Source: Bacillota bacterium (GTDB lineage Bacteria; Bacillota; Clostridia; Lachnospirales; Lachnospiraceae). Taken from it: 64,000 bases of DNA. Shown here in pieces: positions 42,620-51,527 of this stretch. The stretch is from contig JAEZKA010000065.1 in assembly GCA_023436225.1 (NCBI GenBank), forward strand, positions 141,945-205,944, read 5' to 3'. The first letter of the stretch is position 1; the number at the start of each line of letters is the position of its first letter. The translations under genes were made by a program, and so were the position numbers. A model generated the notes under the pieces. That model saw only the letters and a program-made list of their open reading frames with translations. It ran no database searches and was not told the origin of the DNA.

Positions 42620-44535
42620 TACGCTGCTAAGCCTCCTACCAAAAGTATTACGCCGGCTAAGAGAAGTCCGATCGATATCAGATTACTCCAAAGTGTAAGT
42701 CTTTTCACACCAAAAATGCTTTCCATATACCAGTTACGGAGTTCTACCTTACGGGTCACACCCATAGCGGCATGGAATTGTTCATTATCGCCGACATTTT
42801 GCCCCGCCATATACATCGGAACTCTACGTCGTTTATCTCCCTTATAAATAGGAATGAAGCTGATTGGTAATATCAGTAATGCGCTGAGCATATAAAGCAT
42901 GATTTTAACGTCACTAGTTCCGATCGGAACTAAGGCTTTTGTATGATACATATAGGTTAGGAAAGGAATTAGGGCATACTTTGAAATCAAAGGAAAACCG
43001 AAACAGGATAATACAACCAGGATTGCAAGTATGGTGATTGGTATCTCTTCGTCCTTTCGGAAGGTATGCTTTTTATGATTTTTAACATTTACATTCGAAA
43101 CTAACTTTCCCATCCATTTTGACCAATAGAATAAGGTCGCTGCACTACCATAAGCAAGGATAATTACGATTAAAATGTTATCCGAATCAATAAAAGCCTT
43201 CATTGCTACCCATTTGGAGACCAGCATACCGAAGGGAGCCAGAAACATTCCTGCAATACCGATCAGCATATAAAGAGACAGCTTCCTGGATACATCAAGC
43301 AAGATATCCATATCCTCTACATTCCTGCTACCGATTTGGTGCTCTATGGAGCCGACACAGATGAACAGGAGTGATTTTGATACAGAATGGAATATTACCA
43401 GTAATATTGCAGCCCATAGCGATTCCTGAGTTCCAATGCTTGCACAGATTACTATTAAGCCAAGGTTGGCAAGGGTTGAATAGGCTAGTATCTTCTTCGC
43501 ATCACTTTGAGAAATAGCCATCAGAGAACATGCCAGGAAGGTCACTCCTCCGACTAATGTAACAATCCTTCCTACTGAGGTATCACCCAGCAGGGGGGCC
43601 AGGCGGATAATCAAAAATACTCCTGCTTTAACCATAGTCGCTGAATGTAAAAGTGCGGAAGAAGGGGTAGGTGCGACCATCGCACCGAGCAACCAGGACG
43701 AGAATGGTAACTGGGCTGACTTTGTCAATGCTGCAAATGCTAACAAGAAAACCGGGATTAAAACCATCGCTTCCGGCTTCATGTCAACCAGAACTGATAA
43801 TTCCATAGTCTTAAAATTCATGCCGATAAAAACAATGGCTATTGCAAAAGCCAGTCCGCCGCCAAGATTAATTGCAAGTGCATGAAAGGAATTCTTCTTT
43901 GCATCCTTTGTCCTCGTATATCCAATCAATAGGAAGGAACAAAGGGTTGTAATCTCCCAGCAGAAATACATCCAGGTAAGATTATTACTAAGGACTAACC
44001 CAAACATCGCTGACAGAAAGAGAAATAAAATGGAAAAGAAGAAGTTCTTTCTAACCGGATAATCATTATGATGATTATGATACCATTTCATATAACCAAT
44101 GGCATAGATGCAGATCAAACTGCCGACTAGTCCAATGATTAATACCATAATGGCGGTTAGCTTATCAAATACGATACTGTTCTCAATCTCTATATCGTGC
44201 TTTTGCGAGAACTCAAACCACAGAATCAAAGGGGTTTGAATGGCCGAAAAAACAGATACAAAATACTTTTTGTTTTTAAAACCAGTAACAATAATAAATA
44301 AAGCTATGCCTCCCTCTAGGAATGCGATTATGGTATCGATGATTTCCTCCTGCGGGAAATTAATGGATATCCCTTTCTTAAAATACAGAAATACCACAAC
44401 GATGGATAAAACAGCAGTGATAACTGCACTAACTCTCACAATCATATCCCTGATTGGCTCTTTCTTAACAATCCTGATTAAAAGCGCCGCTATGATTGGA
44501 AATAGGACTAATAATGATATTGCATACATACTCAC
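42619..44535 (-). CDS. echA: Ech hydrogenase ion-pumping subunit EchA (NuoL/MrpA-like)
   Basis: A 638-aa membrane protein with about 16 helices, related to NuoL/NuoM antiporter subunits. Conserved proton-path residues are visible in FCWEITTLCSFLLIGYTR (Glu), LTKSAQLPFSSWLLGAMVAP (Lys and Pro of the discontinuous helix) and HSATMVKAGVFLIIRLAP (His and Lys). It should couple ferredoxin-driven H2 formation to proton or sodium export. It is the first gene of the ech-hyp operon, with a 131-nt leader behind the promoter. Confidence 0.95.
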   Translation of the reverse strand: MSMYAISLLVLFPIIAALLIRIVKKEPIRDMIVRVSAVITAVLSIVVVFLYFKKGISINFPQEEIIDTIIAFLEGGIALFIIVTGFKNKKYFVSVFSAIQTPLILWFEFSQKHDIEIENSIVFDKLTAIMVLIIGLVGSLICIYAIGYMKWYHNHHNDYPVRKNFFFSILFLFLSAMFGLVLSNNLTWMYFCWEITTLCSFLLIGYTRTKDAKKNSFHALAINLGGGLAFAIAIVFIGMNFKTMELSVLVDMKPEAMVLIPVFLLAFAALTKSAQLPFSSWLLGAMVAPTPSSALLHSATMVKAGVFLIIRLAPLLGDTSVGRIVTLVGGVTFLACSLMAISQSDAKKILAYSTLANLGLIVICASIGTQESLWAAILLVIFHSVSKSLLFICVGSIEHQIGSRNVEDMDILLDVSRKLSLYMLIGIAGMFLAPFGMLVSKWVAMKAFIDSDNILIVIILAYGSAATLFYWSKWMGKLVSNVNVKNHKKHTFRKDEEIPITILAILVVLSCFGFPLISKYALIPFLTYMYHTKALVPIGTSDVKIMLYMLSALLILPISFIPIYKGDKRRRVPMYMAGQNVGDNEQFHAAMGVTRKVELRNWYMESIFGVKRLTLWSNLISIGLLLAGVILLVGGLAA

Positions 44536-44672
44536 TTCACCTTACTTAAGTTATTTGTAAAACATTAATGCGAGTGTATAGCTTTTAATAATACTGATAC
44601 ACTAATAAAAAAAACAACAGTGCATAAGTGTCATACTAGTGATACTACTCTGCATCATTGAAAACCTTTTGT
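44536..44672 (-). other. Leader of the ech-hyp operon
   Basis: About 130 nt lie between the predicted transcription start (near 44666) and echA. The leader has one small inverted repeat, AGTGTAT/ATACACT (44573-44579 with 44597-44603), about 40 nt before the start codon. No known riboswitch motif was recognised. Confidence 0.4.
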
Positions 44673-44701
44673 ATTATAGCACCACGTATTTTCATTCGCA
44701 A
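44673..44701 (-). promoter_or_regulatory. Sigma-A promoter of the ech-hyp operon
   Basis: Minus strand: -35 TTGCGA (44701-44696), 17 bp, -10 TATAAT (44678-44673). The consensus -10 and exact spacing make this the best promoter in the gap between echA and serS. Confidence 0.75.
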
Positions 44702-44704
44702 CCA

Positions 44705-44722
44705 TTGTTATTTTATAAACAA
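44705..44722. promoter_or_regulatory. rex site: Rex-like operator beside the ech promoter
   Basis: TTGTTATTTTATAAACAA matches the clostridial Rex consensus TTGTTAA-N4-TTAACAA at 12 of 14 defined positions. It ends three bases upstream of the -35 element. Rex senses the NADH/NAD ratio and controls fermentation and hydrogenase genes in Clostridia. The match was judged by eye and binding is inferred. Confidence 0.55.
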
Positions 44723-44977
44723 TAATACATTAAATAGTATTTTCAGTAAATGATTGTATTGAACTGTTAATTCTTCCTTTCCGTATTTTTTTCATTTCAT
44801 ATTTTATTACAATATTTTCATTCTACTACTTCTGTAACCATACCTCAAGTTAATATCCTGTAAAGATTTCTACCATACCAACCTCTTCCTTTCATAGCTT
44901 TATTCTGTTACATAACGGCTGCTAGCACATTGTCCGATAATAAAATAGGAATAAACATGATTTTCGCCAGATTCCAC
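44723..44977. other. AT-rich divergent intergenic stretch
   Basis: Between the ech control region and the serS promoter, about 250 bp of AT-rich DNA shows no gene. A weak second promoter candidate for ech, TTTACT-17-TATTAT on the minus strand, overlaps its lower part. Confidence 0.35.
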
Positions 44978-45006
44978 TTGATAAACCGAATAATTGGTTA
45001 TATAAT
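44978..45006 (+). promoter_or_regulatory. Sigma-A promoter of serS
   Basis: -35 TTGATA (44978-44983), 17 bp, -10 TATAAT (45001-45006). Transcription should start near 45012, giving a T-box leader of about 470 nt before serS. Confidence 0.8.
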
Positions 45007-45011
45007 GAGTA

Positions 45012-45331
45012 AAAATACAACATCACCTATTGTTATGAAGGTATGATGTTGTCAATAAATGTAACTTGATAATCAGAGTATTTATCTGTACTTCAAGTTC
45101 TCAGCGATGATAAAAGCTACGATTTATATTTTTCTCCAGAGAACCGGTGGCTGGTGTGAACCGGTGAAAGAATAAATCCTTCCACTTTTGGAGCTGTCGG
45201 TGATAAGCCGAAAGGTTAGTACCCTTTATCGTACTTACGAGGTGGCTGAATGATCATTCTTCAGCAAATTGGGTGGCAACGCGGATTCCTTTCGTCCCAT
45301 GATGTGTATGGGTCATAGGGATTTTTTTTAT
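45012..45331 (+). ncRNA. T-box leader (tRNA-Ser sensing) with terminator
   Basis: The leader opens with a hairpin (ACAACATCA/TGATGTTGT, 45017-45052). The T-box body runs from about 45105 (GCGATGATAAAAGCTACG start of stem I) through AACCGGT arms. The T-box bulge is AAATTGGGTGGCAACGCGG (45268-45286). Its UGGC would pair with tRNA ending GCCA, and tRNA-Ser has a G discriminator, matching serS. The terminator is the stem TCCCATGA/TCATAGGGA with seven or more Ts (45297-45331). Uncharged tRNA-Ser would favour the antiterminator and serS expression. The specifier codon was not resolved with certainty (TCC at 45178 is a candidate). Confidence 0.9.
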
Positions 45332-45480
45332 TCTAAAAAATACTATCCCATACTGAGTTCTGTTTTATCTATATTCATAGAAGTTGGATTTGTTAACTTA
45401 TATGAATCGTGTAATTCAAAACTACCTATTTTATGAATTATTTATTTGAGTGCCGAATTGGCAACAGAATGGAGGCAGTA

Positions 45481-46758
45481 ATGTTAGATCTAAAATTTGT
45501 AAGAGAAAATCCTGAGGTTGTAAAACAAAATATTCGTAACAAATTTCAGGATAACAAGCTACCCTTAGTGGACGAAGTGATCGCTCTCGATGTTGAGAGT
45601 CGAAATGCTAAGACCGAGGCGGATAATTTAAGATTTGAGAGAAATAAGATATCCAAGGAAATCGGTGCACTTATGGGCCAAGGTAAGAAGTCGGAGGCCG
45701 AGGAATTGAAAAAGCGTGTTACCGCTGATTCTGAGCGTCTTGCTGAATTAGAAACTAAGGAAGCTGAGCTGGAGGAGAGAATTAAGAAGATCATGATGAC
45801 CATCCCTAACATCATCGATTCCAGCGTTCCCATTGGTAAGGATGATAGCGAGAATGTCGAAGTGAAGCGCTACGGCGAGCCTGTTGTTCCCGATTTTGAT
45901 ATCCCTTATCACACCGAAATCATGGAGAAGCTGAATGGCATTGATCTTGACAGCGCAAGAAAGGTGGCAGGTAATGGCTTCTATTATCTGATGGGTAATA
46001 TCGCAAGATTACATTCCGCCGTTATCTCCTATGCAAGAGACTTTATGATTGACCGTGGCTTTACTTATTGTATTCCTCCCTACATGATTCGCAGTGAAGT
46101 TGTAACCGGTGTTATGAGCTTTGCTGAGATGGATGCCATGATGTATAAGATTGAAGGAGAAGATCTTTATCTCATAGGTACCAGTGAGCATTCTATGATA
46201 GGTAAATATATTGATACGATAGTACAGGAGGACACTCTTCCCCATGCTCTGACTAGCTACTCTCCTTGCTTCCGCAAAGAAAAGGGAGCGCATGGTCTAG
46301 AGGAAAGAGGTGTATACCGTATCCATCAGTTCGAGAAGCAGGAAATGATCGTGGTTTGCAAGCCTGAGGATAGCATGGCTTGGTTCGATAAGCTGTGGCA
46401 GAACACCGTAGATCTCTTCAGAACATTGGACATTCCGGTAAGAACCTTGGAGTGCTGTTCTGGTGACCTAGCTGATTTAAAGGTGAAATCCATTGACGTT
46501 GAAGCATGGTCCCCAAGACAGAAGAAGTATTTCGAGGTAGGCAGCTGTTCTAACCTCGGTGATGCTCAGGCACGTCGTCTTAAAATCCGCGTTGTTGGAG
46601 AAGGTGGTAAGTATTTTGCTCACACCTTAAACAACACCGTCGTAGCTCCTCCCAGAATGCTGATTGCTTTCCTGGAGAACAACTTAAACGAGGATGGTTC
46701 TGTCAATATCCCTGTAGCATTACAGCCGTATATGGGCGGACTCAAAGTAATAAGATAG
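45481..46758 (+). CDS. serS: Seryl-tRNA synthetase
   Basis: A 425-aa class II aminoacyl-tRNA synthetase charging tRNA-Ser. The N-terminal antiparallel coiled coil (about 25-105) contacts tRNA; the catalytic core has motif 2 (SPCFRKEKGAHGLEERGVYR), HQFEKQEM, and motif 3 near AHTLNNTVVAPPRMLIAFLE. The ATG at 45481 has GGAGG at 5 nt and gives MLDLKFVRENPEVVKQNI, the standard SerRS start; the longer ORF start at 45433 is unsupported. It is controlled by the upstream T-box. Confidence 0.97.
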   Translation: MLDLKFVRENPEVVKQNIRNKFQDNKLPLVDEVIALDVESRNAKTEADNLRFERNKISKEIGALMGQGKKSEAEELKKRVTADSERLAELETKEAELEERIKKIMMTIPNIIDSSVPIGKDDSENVEVKRYGEPVVPDFDIPYHTEIMEKLNGIDLDSARKVAGNGFYYLMGNIARLHSAVISYARDFMIDRGFTYCIPPYMIRSEVVTGVMSFAEMDAMMYKIEGEDLYLIGTSEHSMIGKYIDTIVQEDTLPHALTSYSPCFRKEKGAHGLEERGVYRIHQFEKQEMIVVCKPEDSMAWFDKLWQNTVDLFRTLDIPVRTLECCSGDLADLKVKSIDVEAWSPRQKKYFEVGSCSNLGDAQARRLKIRVVGEGGKYFAHTLNNTVVAPPRMLIAFLENNLNEDGSVNIPVALQPYMGGLKVIR

Positions 46759-46875
46759 CAACAAAACACCTTCTATTAATTTCTGTATAAAGATAGCAGA
46801 AGTGCACTTCGCGTTCTATCGATTTCTTATAACAATAGAAATCACGCTATGCGAACTCTCTGTAGTTGTAATTTA

Positions 46876-46915
46876 AAAAAGATAAGGTCGGTAAAATTAC
46901 CGACCTTATCTTTTT
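46876..46915. terminator. Strong terminator after serS
   Basis: A near-perfect long stem (46876-46894 with 46897-46915; core GATAAGGTCGGTAA) is flanked by A5 and T5 runs, so it could act in both directions. It lies about 120 bases after the serS stop. Confidence 0.85.
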
Positions 46916-46978
46916 ATTTACGCGAAGGCGAAGTGAAGTATCAATCATCAAGTTCACTTGAAGAGATACGAGCAAGCC

Positions 46979-47026
46979 CGCGATAACCGGAGAAACTCGC
47001 GAAGCTTGTTTTTTCCGGTTATCGCG
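46979..47026. repeat. 13-bp inverted repeat element near the DUF1801 gene end
   Basis: CGCGATAACCGGA (46979-46991) pairs perfectly with TCCGGTTATCGCG (47014-47026), with a 22-nt loop. The stem is GC-rich compared with its surroundings. A smaller stem AAGTGAA/TTCACTT (46931-46959) lies next to it. It follows the DUF1801 gene but has no U-run after it on the minus strand. It could be a palindromic intergenic repeat. Confidence 0.5.
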
Positions 47027-47053
47027 TAAGCAAAGGGGCTGTTTCAAATTCAG

Positions 47054-47413
47054 TTATTTCTTTTTGCTGTTTCTACTTTCCTCCAGACGATAAGATACTA
47101 TTTTGCGTATCAGATCATATGGTATAGGCTGATTAAGAGGAAATTGTATTGAGCCCTTAGCCCCCTTATACTTACTAAGCTCCTCCTGAAAGGCTTCAAT
47201 CCCGCTTGGCGTTGGATAAAAGCCGATATGTTTTTGAAAGGCTGCAAAATGTACCAAATTTCCGTTCAGATAATAGGTCGGCATCTGATAGCTGATTTTC
47301 TCAGTCGCTTCCGGAGCCAGTTCTTTGACTATTTCACGGATATTACTAAGAATGCTCTGTATCTCCGGTGGAAATGCTTCAATGTATTCATCGATCGTTT
47401 TGTATTCACTCAT
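47054..47413 (-). CDS. DUF1801 domain protein (YdhG-like)
   Basis: A protein of about 119 aa with a DUF1801 domain (PF08818), a small alpha/beta fold similar to the frataxin-like YdhG proteins. Conserved parts: YIEAFPPEIQSILSNIREIV, ISYQMPTYYLNGNLVHFAAF, HIGFYPTPSGIEAF and KGSIQFPLNQPIP. The function is unknown; an iron-chaperone role has been proposed for a relative. The ORF also allows an ATG at 47425 but the GGAG directly abuts it, so the second ATG (47413, 12 nt) is listed; both remain possible. Confidence 0.85.
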   Translation of the reverse strand: MSEYKTIDEYIEAFPPEIQSILSNIREIVKELAPEATEKISYQMPTYYLNGNLVHFAAFQKHIGFYPTPSGIEAFQEELSKYKGAKGSIQFPLNQPIPYDLIRKIVSYRLEESRNSKKK

Positions 47414-47497
47414 AACTTGTATCATCTCCTCTCCATGGATAATTTCCTTGAATTATTACTAGGATGGACTTGCTTAAAGTATACTCCCTACGCTTTA

Positions 47498-49168
47498 TTA
47501 TATCATAAAGTGACCTACTAACTTCTCCAGCTCCTGAGCAATTACCTGAAGTTGCTCGGCTGAACTGGATGTTTTTTCTATTGTGCTAAGCTGAAGCTCT
47601 AAGGAGGAGGCAATCTCCTGTGTAGATGAGGTGGTCTCTTCTGCTATTGCTGAGATACTCTCAATAGCACCTACCACTTCATTCTTATCCTTATTCACCT
47701 TGTCGATACTGTCTATCATTATTTGGATTTCTTGCACGATTGCTGTAATCGATTTGTCAATCTGTATGAATGCATTCCCAGTATCCTTGGATACTGCTGT
47801 TGTTCTATCAAGTACCTCTGAACCCTTGGTTACATATTCCTGAGCTTCCCTGATTGAACTGCTGACTTCGTCAATTACCCGCTCAATACTTTCAACGGAA
47901 TTAGCAGTTTGATCCGACAGCTTACGAATTTCACTGGCAACCACTGCAAAGCCTTTGCCAGTCTCTCCAGCTCTTGCACTTTCTATCATTGCATTCAGGG
48001 CAAGTAGCTTGGTCTGCTCCGATACGGTCTTTATAACATTGGTGATGTCAGCTATTGCCTCCGATTTATTTCCAAGCGTATCCACCATGTCTTTGATTTT
48101 AATGGTTACTTCTTCATTGGCGGATACCGCGTCCAGAAGATCGTGAATGTTATGCATACCAGCTTCATTCGCCTGTTTCGTTTCATTAATACTGGATCTC
48201 ATTCCATCTGCGCGCTTAGTGATTGACGCAATCTCATTCGCAAGATTACTCAGGCGTTCATAGCCTTCCACTGAATTTGTTGCAAGAGCTGTTGAAGCCG
48301 TAGTTAATTCTCCGGAAGCTCTGGCAATTCCTTCAGCCATTTCTGTCGTCTCAGAACAAACCATTGATAACTCCTGAGAGCTCCGCGTCACCTTCCCAGC
48401 GCTTGTACTGATCTCACCGACCATCGAACGCAAGGTTTGCTGCATCTCACTCAGTGCATTACCCATCTCACCGATCTCGTCCTTACGATCACTTGAAAAG
48501 CCCACCGTAAAATCGCCTTTCGAAAATGTCTTAAGACTGTTAGACATTAGGATAATTGGATGTATGATACGTCTTGCCATAATCACACCGGATACGATTG
48601 CGATTGCCATGATAATGAAAGACAAAATGATTGTTAATACTAAAGACTGCCTAATTTGATTGTTCATGCTTTTCAAGGATATCCCCAAATTCAAAGCACC
48701 TGAAATCTGCTCGGACAAAGCAAAGTCCGTAGATACATTGTATACCTTTTCACCATTTGCAGTAGTGATGATTTGTCCCATGGTTGTCTGCTGTTCTAAT
48801 ACTTCACTAACATCTCCCTCCGAGGTTGCCGAAGATACTGCATCTGCTCCGACACTTGTCGAATCCACAAGAATATCATTTGATACAATAACCTGAGCAT
48901 TCTCATCGGAAAGAGATACGTACACCAGGTTGCCATTACTCTCATCCTTCAGCTTCCCAAAGATTTCCTGAAGTGTAGCCAAGCTGGTTACGTGCTCTTC
49001 TTTTATTTCACGTTTGATATTATGTATTAATGTAGTGCCATCACTTTTCATCTGGTTTGTCACAGACAATTGAATTACATAATATGATACACCGATTAAA
49101 GATGCACAGCATAATGCGATTAACAATATGATTACTGCTAGCATTCTTTTTGTTAATGATTTATTCAT
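47498..49168 (-). CDS. Methyl-accepting chemotaxis protein
   Basis: A 556-aa receptor: first membrane helix about 8-32, extracellular sensor of about 140 residues (33-172), second helix about 175-197, HAMP domain (RRIIHPIILMSNSLKTFSKG) and a long cytoplasmic coil. The signalling tip reads EQTKLLALNAMIESARAGET, then GKGFAVVASEIRKLSDQT. Methylation helices flank the tip. No CheR/CheB docking pentapeptide is seen at the C-terminus (HFMI). The start has AAGGAGG. The ligand is unknown. Confidence 0.93.
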   Translation of the reverse strand: MNKSLTKRMLAVIILLIALCCASLIGVSYYVIQLSVTNQMKSDGTTLIHNIKREIKEEHVTSLATLQEIFGKLKDESNGNLVYVSLSDENAQVIVSNDILVDSTSVGADAVSSATSEGDVSEVLEQQTTMGQIITTANGEKVYNVSTDFALSEQISGALNLGISLKSMNNQIRQSLVLTIILSFIIMAIAIVSGVIMARRIIHPIILMSNSLKTFSKGDFTVGFSSDRKDEIGEMGNALSEMQQTLRSMVGEISTSAGKVTRSSQELSMVCSETTEMAEGIARASGELTTASTALATNSVEGYERLSNLANEIASITKRADGMRSSINETKQANEAGMHNIHDLLDAVSANEEVTIKIKDMVDTLGNKSEAIADITNVIKTVSEQTKLLALNAMIESARAGETGKGFAVVASEIRKLSDQTANSVESIERVIDEVSSSIREAQEYVTKGSEVLDRTTAVSKDTGNAFIQIDKSITAIVQEIQIMIDSIDKVNKDKNEVVGAIESISAIAEETTSSTQEIASSLELQLSTIEKTSSSAEQLQVIAQELEKLVGHFMI

Positions 49169-49274
49169 CGGTTATTCCTCCTTTAAATTAAAGTAAATTG
49201 TCCTCATAACTTTAGAAATTCCAGACAAATTCTTATTATGAGTTCAATTTTCTTCTATCAGATGCGTGCTAATG

Positions 49275-49303
49275 ATTATACAATAATATCAATAAATAGT
49301 AAA
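49275..49303 (-). promoter_or_regulatory. Sigma-A promoter of the chemoreceptor gene
   Basis: Minus strand: -35 TTTACT (49303-49298), 17 bp, -10 TATAAT (49280-49275), giving a leader of about 100 nt before the ATG at 49168. Confidence 0.65.
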
Positions 49304-49369
49304 GTATGCAACCATTTCCATGTAGTAACAAAATCAAGAATTAATTGGGTCATATAAAGTGCGCATCCC

Positions 49370-49388
49370 AAGTGAACTTTGTTCACTT
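49370..49388. repeat. Perfect short hairpin AAGTGAAC/GTTCACTT
   Basis: AAGTGAAC-TTT-GTTCACTT is an 8-bp perfect inverted repeat in the gap between the chemoreceptor promoter and the ABC operon terminator. A regulator site or a small structured RNA are both possible; no other evidence. Confidence 0.4.
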
Positions 49389-49436
49389 ATGCGGAGGATT
49401 TTTATCGTATAGGACGCAATTTCTAATACGTTAAAA

Positions 49437-49472
49437 AAGTCGTGTAAGCTATATACGGCGCCTACACGACTT
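49437..49472 (-). terminator. Terminator of the SLH-MacAB operon
   Basis: AAGTCGTGTA (49437-49446) pairs with TACACGACTT (49463-49472); on the minus strand the stem is followed by six Ts. It lies about 75 bases beyond the permease stop. Confidence 0.8.
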
Positions 49473-49545
49473 AACGCAAGAACATAATTTTTTCAAATTA
49501 TCTTATTACCCTCACCAATCAAAAGCAATTATATTAATTAATTTA

Positions 49546-50718
49546 CTATTCACTTCGTAAAGCATCAATGGGATTCAGCTTCGCTGCTTTATTAGCCGGC
49601 ATATACCCAAAGGCAACACCAATCCCGGCAGAAACACAAAAAGCCAAAAGAACTGCTCCCATTGTCGGCGCTGCTTTAATTCCAAAAGCACTACCCAAGG
49701 TCTTGGTCGCTATGCTTCCGATAATGATTCCGATGATACCTCCTGTAGTACTGATGGCGATTGCTTCGATTACGAATTGAGACATGATATCCCTTTTCTT
49801 CGCTCCGAGCGATTTACGGATACCGATTTCTTTTGTTCGCTCAACTACGGAGACCAGCATGATGTTCATAATTCCGATACCAGCCACCAATAAGGAGATT
49901 CCGGCTATACCGCCAAGCACCGCAGAGAGCATATTGGTCATGGTATTTATTGTGTCCAATAACTCCGTCATACTTGTAATGGTATACAATTCTTCATTCT
50001 TCATGATACTGTAGAGATAATTATCCAGTACCTCTTCCGCATACTCCATCTTATCCGTATCCATCACCGCTAAGGTATAACTGGAAATCTTCGAGGATTT
50101 TGATAATCTGGTTGCTGTGGAGTAAGGGATATAGATCCGGTCATCCTTCGTATTTGCTTCCGAATCTGCTTGTTCTTCCTGGATTCCGACAATCCGAAAT
50201 ACCTTTCCACTGATTTTAATGGTATCTCCCAAACTTACCTTACCATCAAACAATTCATCCACCACATATGTACCGATTACACAGGCTTCATAACGATTGG
50301 CAATATCAGCATAATGAATGAAACGACCGGAGGATAATTCCAATGCATTAATATCCATATATTGCTCACCTACACCGATTACTGTGGTGGTCATAGAGTT
50401 GCTACCGTTCTTCACTGTATAGCTTGCGTTCACTGTCGGTGTGATTCCCTGGAATATCTCATCATTTTCTTCCGTAAATGTATACATTTCATCAACGTCC
50501 ACCTTACGGGTATCTGTATTCGTAACATTTACACTGACCATATTCGTACCCATATCTGCAAAGGTATCAACTATATAATTGGTGACGCCGGTCACCAGAC
50601 CCAATAAGGTGATTACAGAAGCTACACCGATAATCATACCCAGCATTGTAAGAAAAGATCTCATCTTACTGCCTAAGATACTTTTCAAAGCTAATTTAAA
50701 TGCTTGATTGAATTTCAT
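49546..50718 (-). CDS. MacB-like ABC transporter permease
   Basis: A 390-aa permease of the MacB/LolCE type: N-terminal membrane helix (about 20-45; RSFLTMLGMIIGVASVITLLG), large extracellular MacB_PCD domain (about 46-255), then three C-terminal helices including LVAGIGIMNIMLVSVVERTKEIGIRKSLGA and GIAFGYMPANKAAKLNPIDALRSE-like ending. It pairs with the ATPase directly upstream; only one base separates their genes, and the start at 50718 was set on that basis. The complex likely exports a peptide or moves lipoprotein-like cargo rather than working as a classical importer. Confidence 0.92.
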   Translation of the reverse strand: MKFNQAFKLALKSILGSKMRSFLTMLGMIIGVASVITLLGLVTGVTNYIVDTFADMGTNMVSVNVTNTDTRKVDVDEMYTFTEENDEIFQGITPTVNASYTVKNGSNSMTTTVIGVGEQYMDINALELSSGRFIHYADIANRYEACVIGTYVVDELFDGKVSLGDTIKISGKVFRIVGIQEEQADSEANTKDDRIYIPYSTATRLSKSSKISSYTLAVMDTDKMEYAEEVLDNYLYSIMKNEELYTITSMTELLDTINTMTNMLSAVLGGIAGISLLVAGIGIMNIMLVSVVERTKEIGIRKSLGAKKRDIMSQFVIEAIAISTTGGIIGIIIGSIATKTLGSAFGIKAAPTMGAVLLAFCVSAGIGVAFGYMPANKAAKLNPIDALRSE

Positions 50719-50719
50719 C

Positions 50720-51454
50720 TTACACCTGCTTCCTATACTCATTGACAGAGCCATCAAAGGTTATTTTACCGTCCTTTAAGGTAACGATTCTCTTTGCTTC
50801 CTCTGCAACAGAACGGTCATGTGTGATGAGTACAATGGTATTCCCTTCTTCATTCAACTGCTTAAGAAAGTCCAAAAGCTCACGGCTTGTTTTCGAATCA
50901 AGAGCACCCGTTGGTTCATCCGCCAGAATTAATGACGGTTTACCAACCAGAGCTCTTGCAACAGCACCTCTTTGCTGCTGACCACCGGATAATTGGTTCG
51001 GCATATTCCTCCATTTATCCTCTATGCCAACTCTTTTCAAAGCCTCCATTGCAAGCTGTTTACGTTCTCTTTTATGAACCCCTGCATACAGCAAGGGCAG
51101 TTCTACATTTTCCAGTAAATTCTGCTTTGCCAGCAGATTATACTGCTGAAAGATAAATCCAATTGTTCTATTTCGTACCTCAGCAAGAGCATCACTTTTC
51201 ATCTTACTGACATCCTGCCCTTTCAGTATGTATTGGCCGGAGGTCGGTACATCCAATGCACCAATAATATTCATTATGGTTGATTTTCCGCTTCCGGACT
51301 TACCGACGATGGCTACAAATTCTCCCTCCATTATGGTAAGATTGATGCCATCGTTAGCGCGAACCTCAGTGCTTCCCATCTGATATATTTTATGAATGTC
51401 AATCAATTGAATCAGAGGTACTTGTGTTTTATCATATATCTGCTCACCATTCAT
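50720..51454 (-). CDS. MacB/LolD-type ABC ATPase
   Basis: A 244-aa ATPase with Walker A GKSGSGKSTIMNIIG, Q-loop GFIFQQYNLL, signature LSGGQQQRGAVARAL (Gly-Ala where Val-Ala/Ile-Ala is common), Walker B LILADEPTGALDS and H-loop ITHDR. DVPTSGQYILKG is typical of the MacB/LolD group. It acts with the permease one base downstream and the adaptor upstream. Confidence 0.95.
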   Translation of the reverse strand: MNGEQIYDKTQVPLIQLIDIHKIYQMGSTEVRANDGINLTIMEGEFVAIVGKSGSGKSTIMNIIGALDVPTSGQYILKGQDVSKMKSDALAEVRNRTIGFIFQQYNLLAKQNLLENVELPLLYAGVHKRERKQLAMEALKRVGIEDKWRNMPNQLSGGQQQRGAVARALVGKPSLILADEPTGALDSKTSRELLDFLKQLNEEGNTIVLITHDRSVAEEAKRIVTLKDGKITFDGSVNEYRKQV

Positions 51455-51527
51455 ACTAATCCTCCATTCTGCCGCAAACCCGTGAATTCATGATTGAAAA
51501 ATCTGTGATTTTAAAATCAAGTACCTC

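Noticed and set aside
46847..47047. 66-aa ORF over the serS terminator
   Set aside because: It crosses both the strong terminator stem and a palindromic element, so its sequence is fixed by these rather than by coding.
51506..51519. Palindrome TGATTTTAAAATCA before the MacB-like ATPase gene
   Set aside because: It is AT-only apart from the ends and lies inside an operon, so chance is likely.
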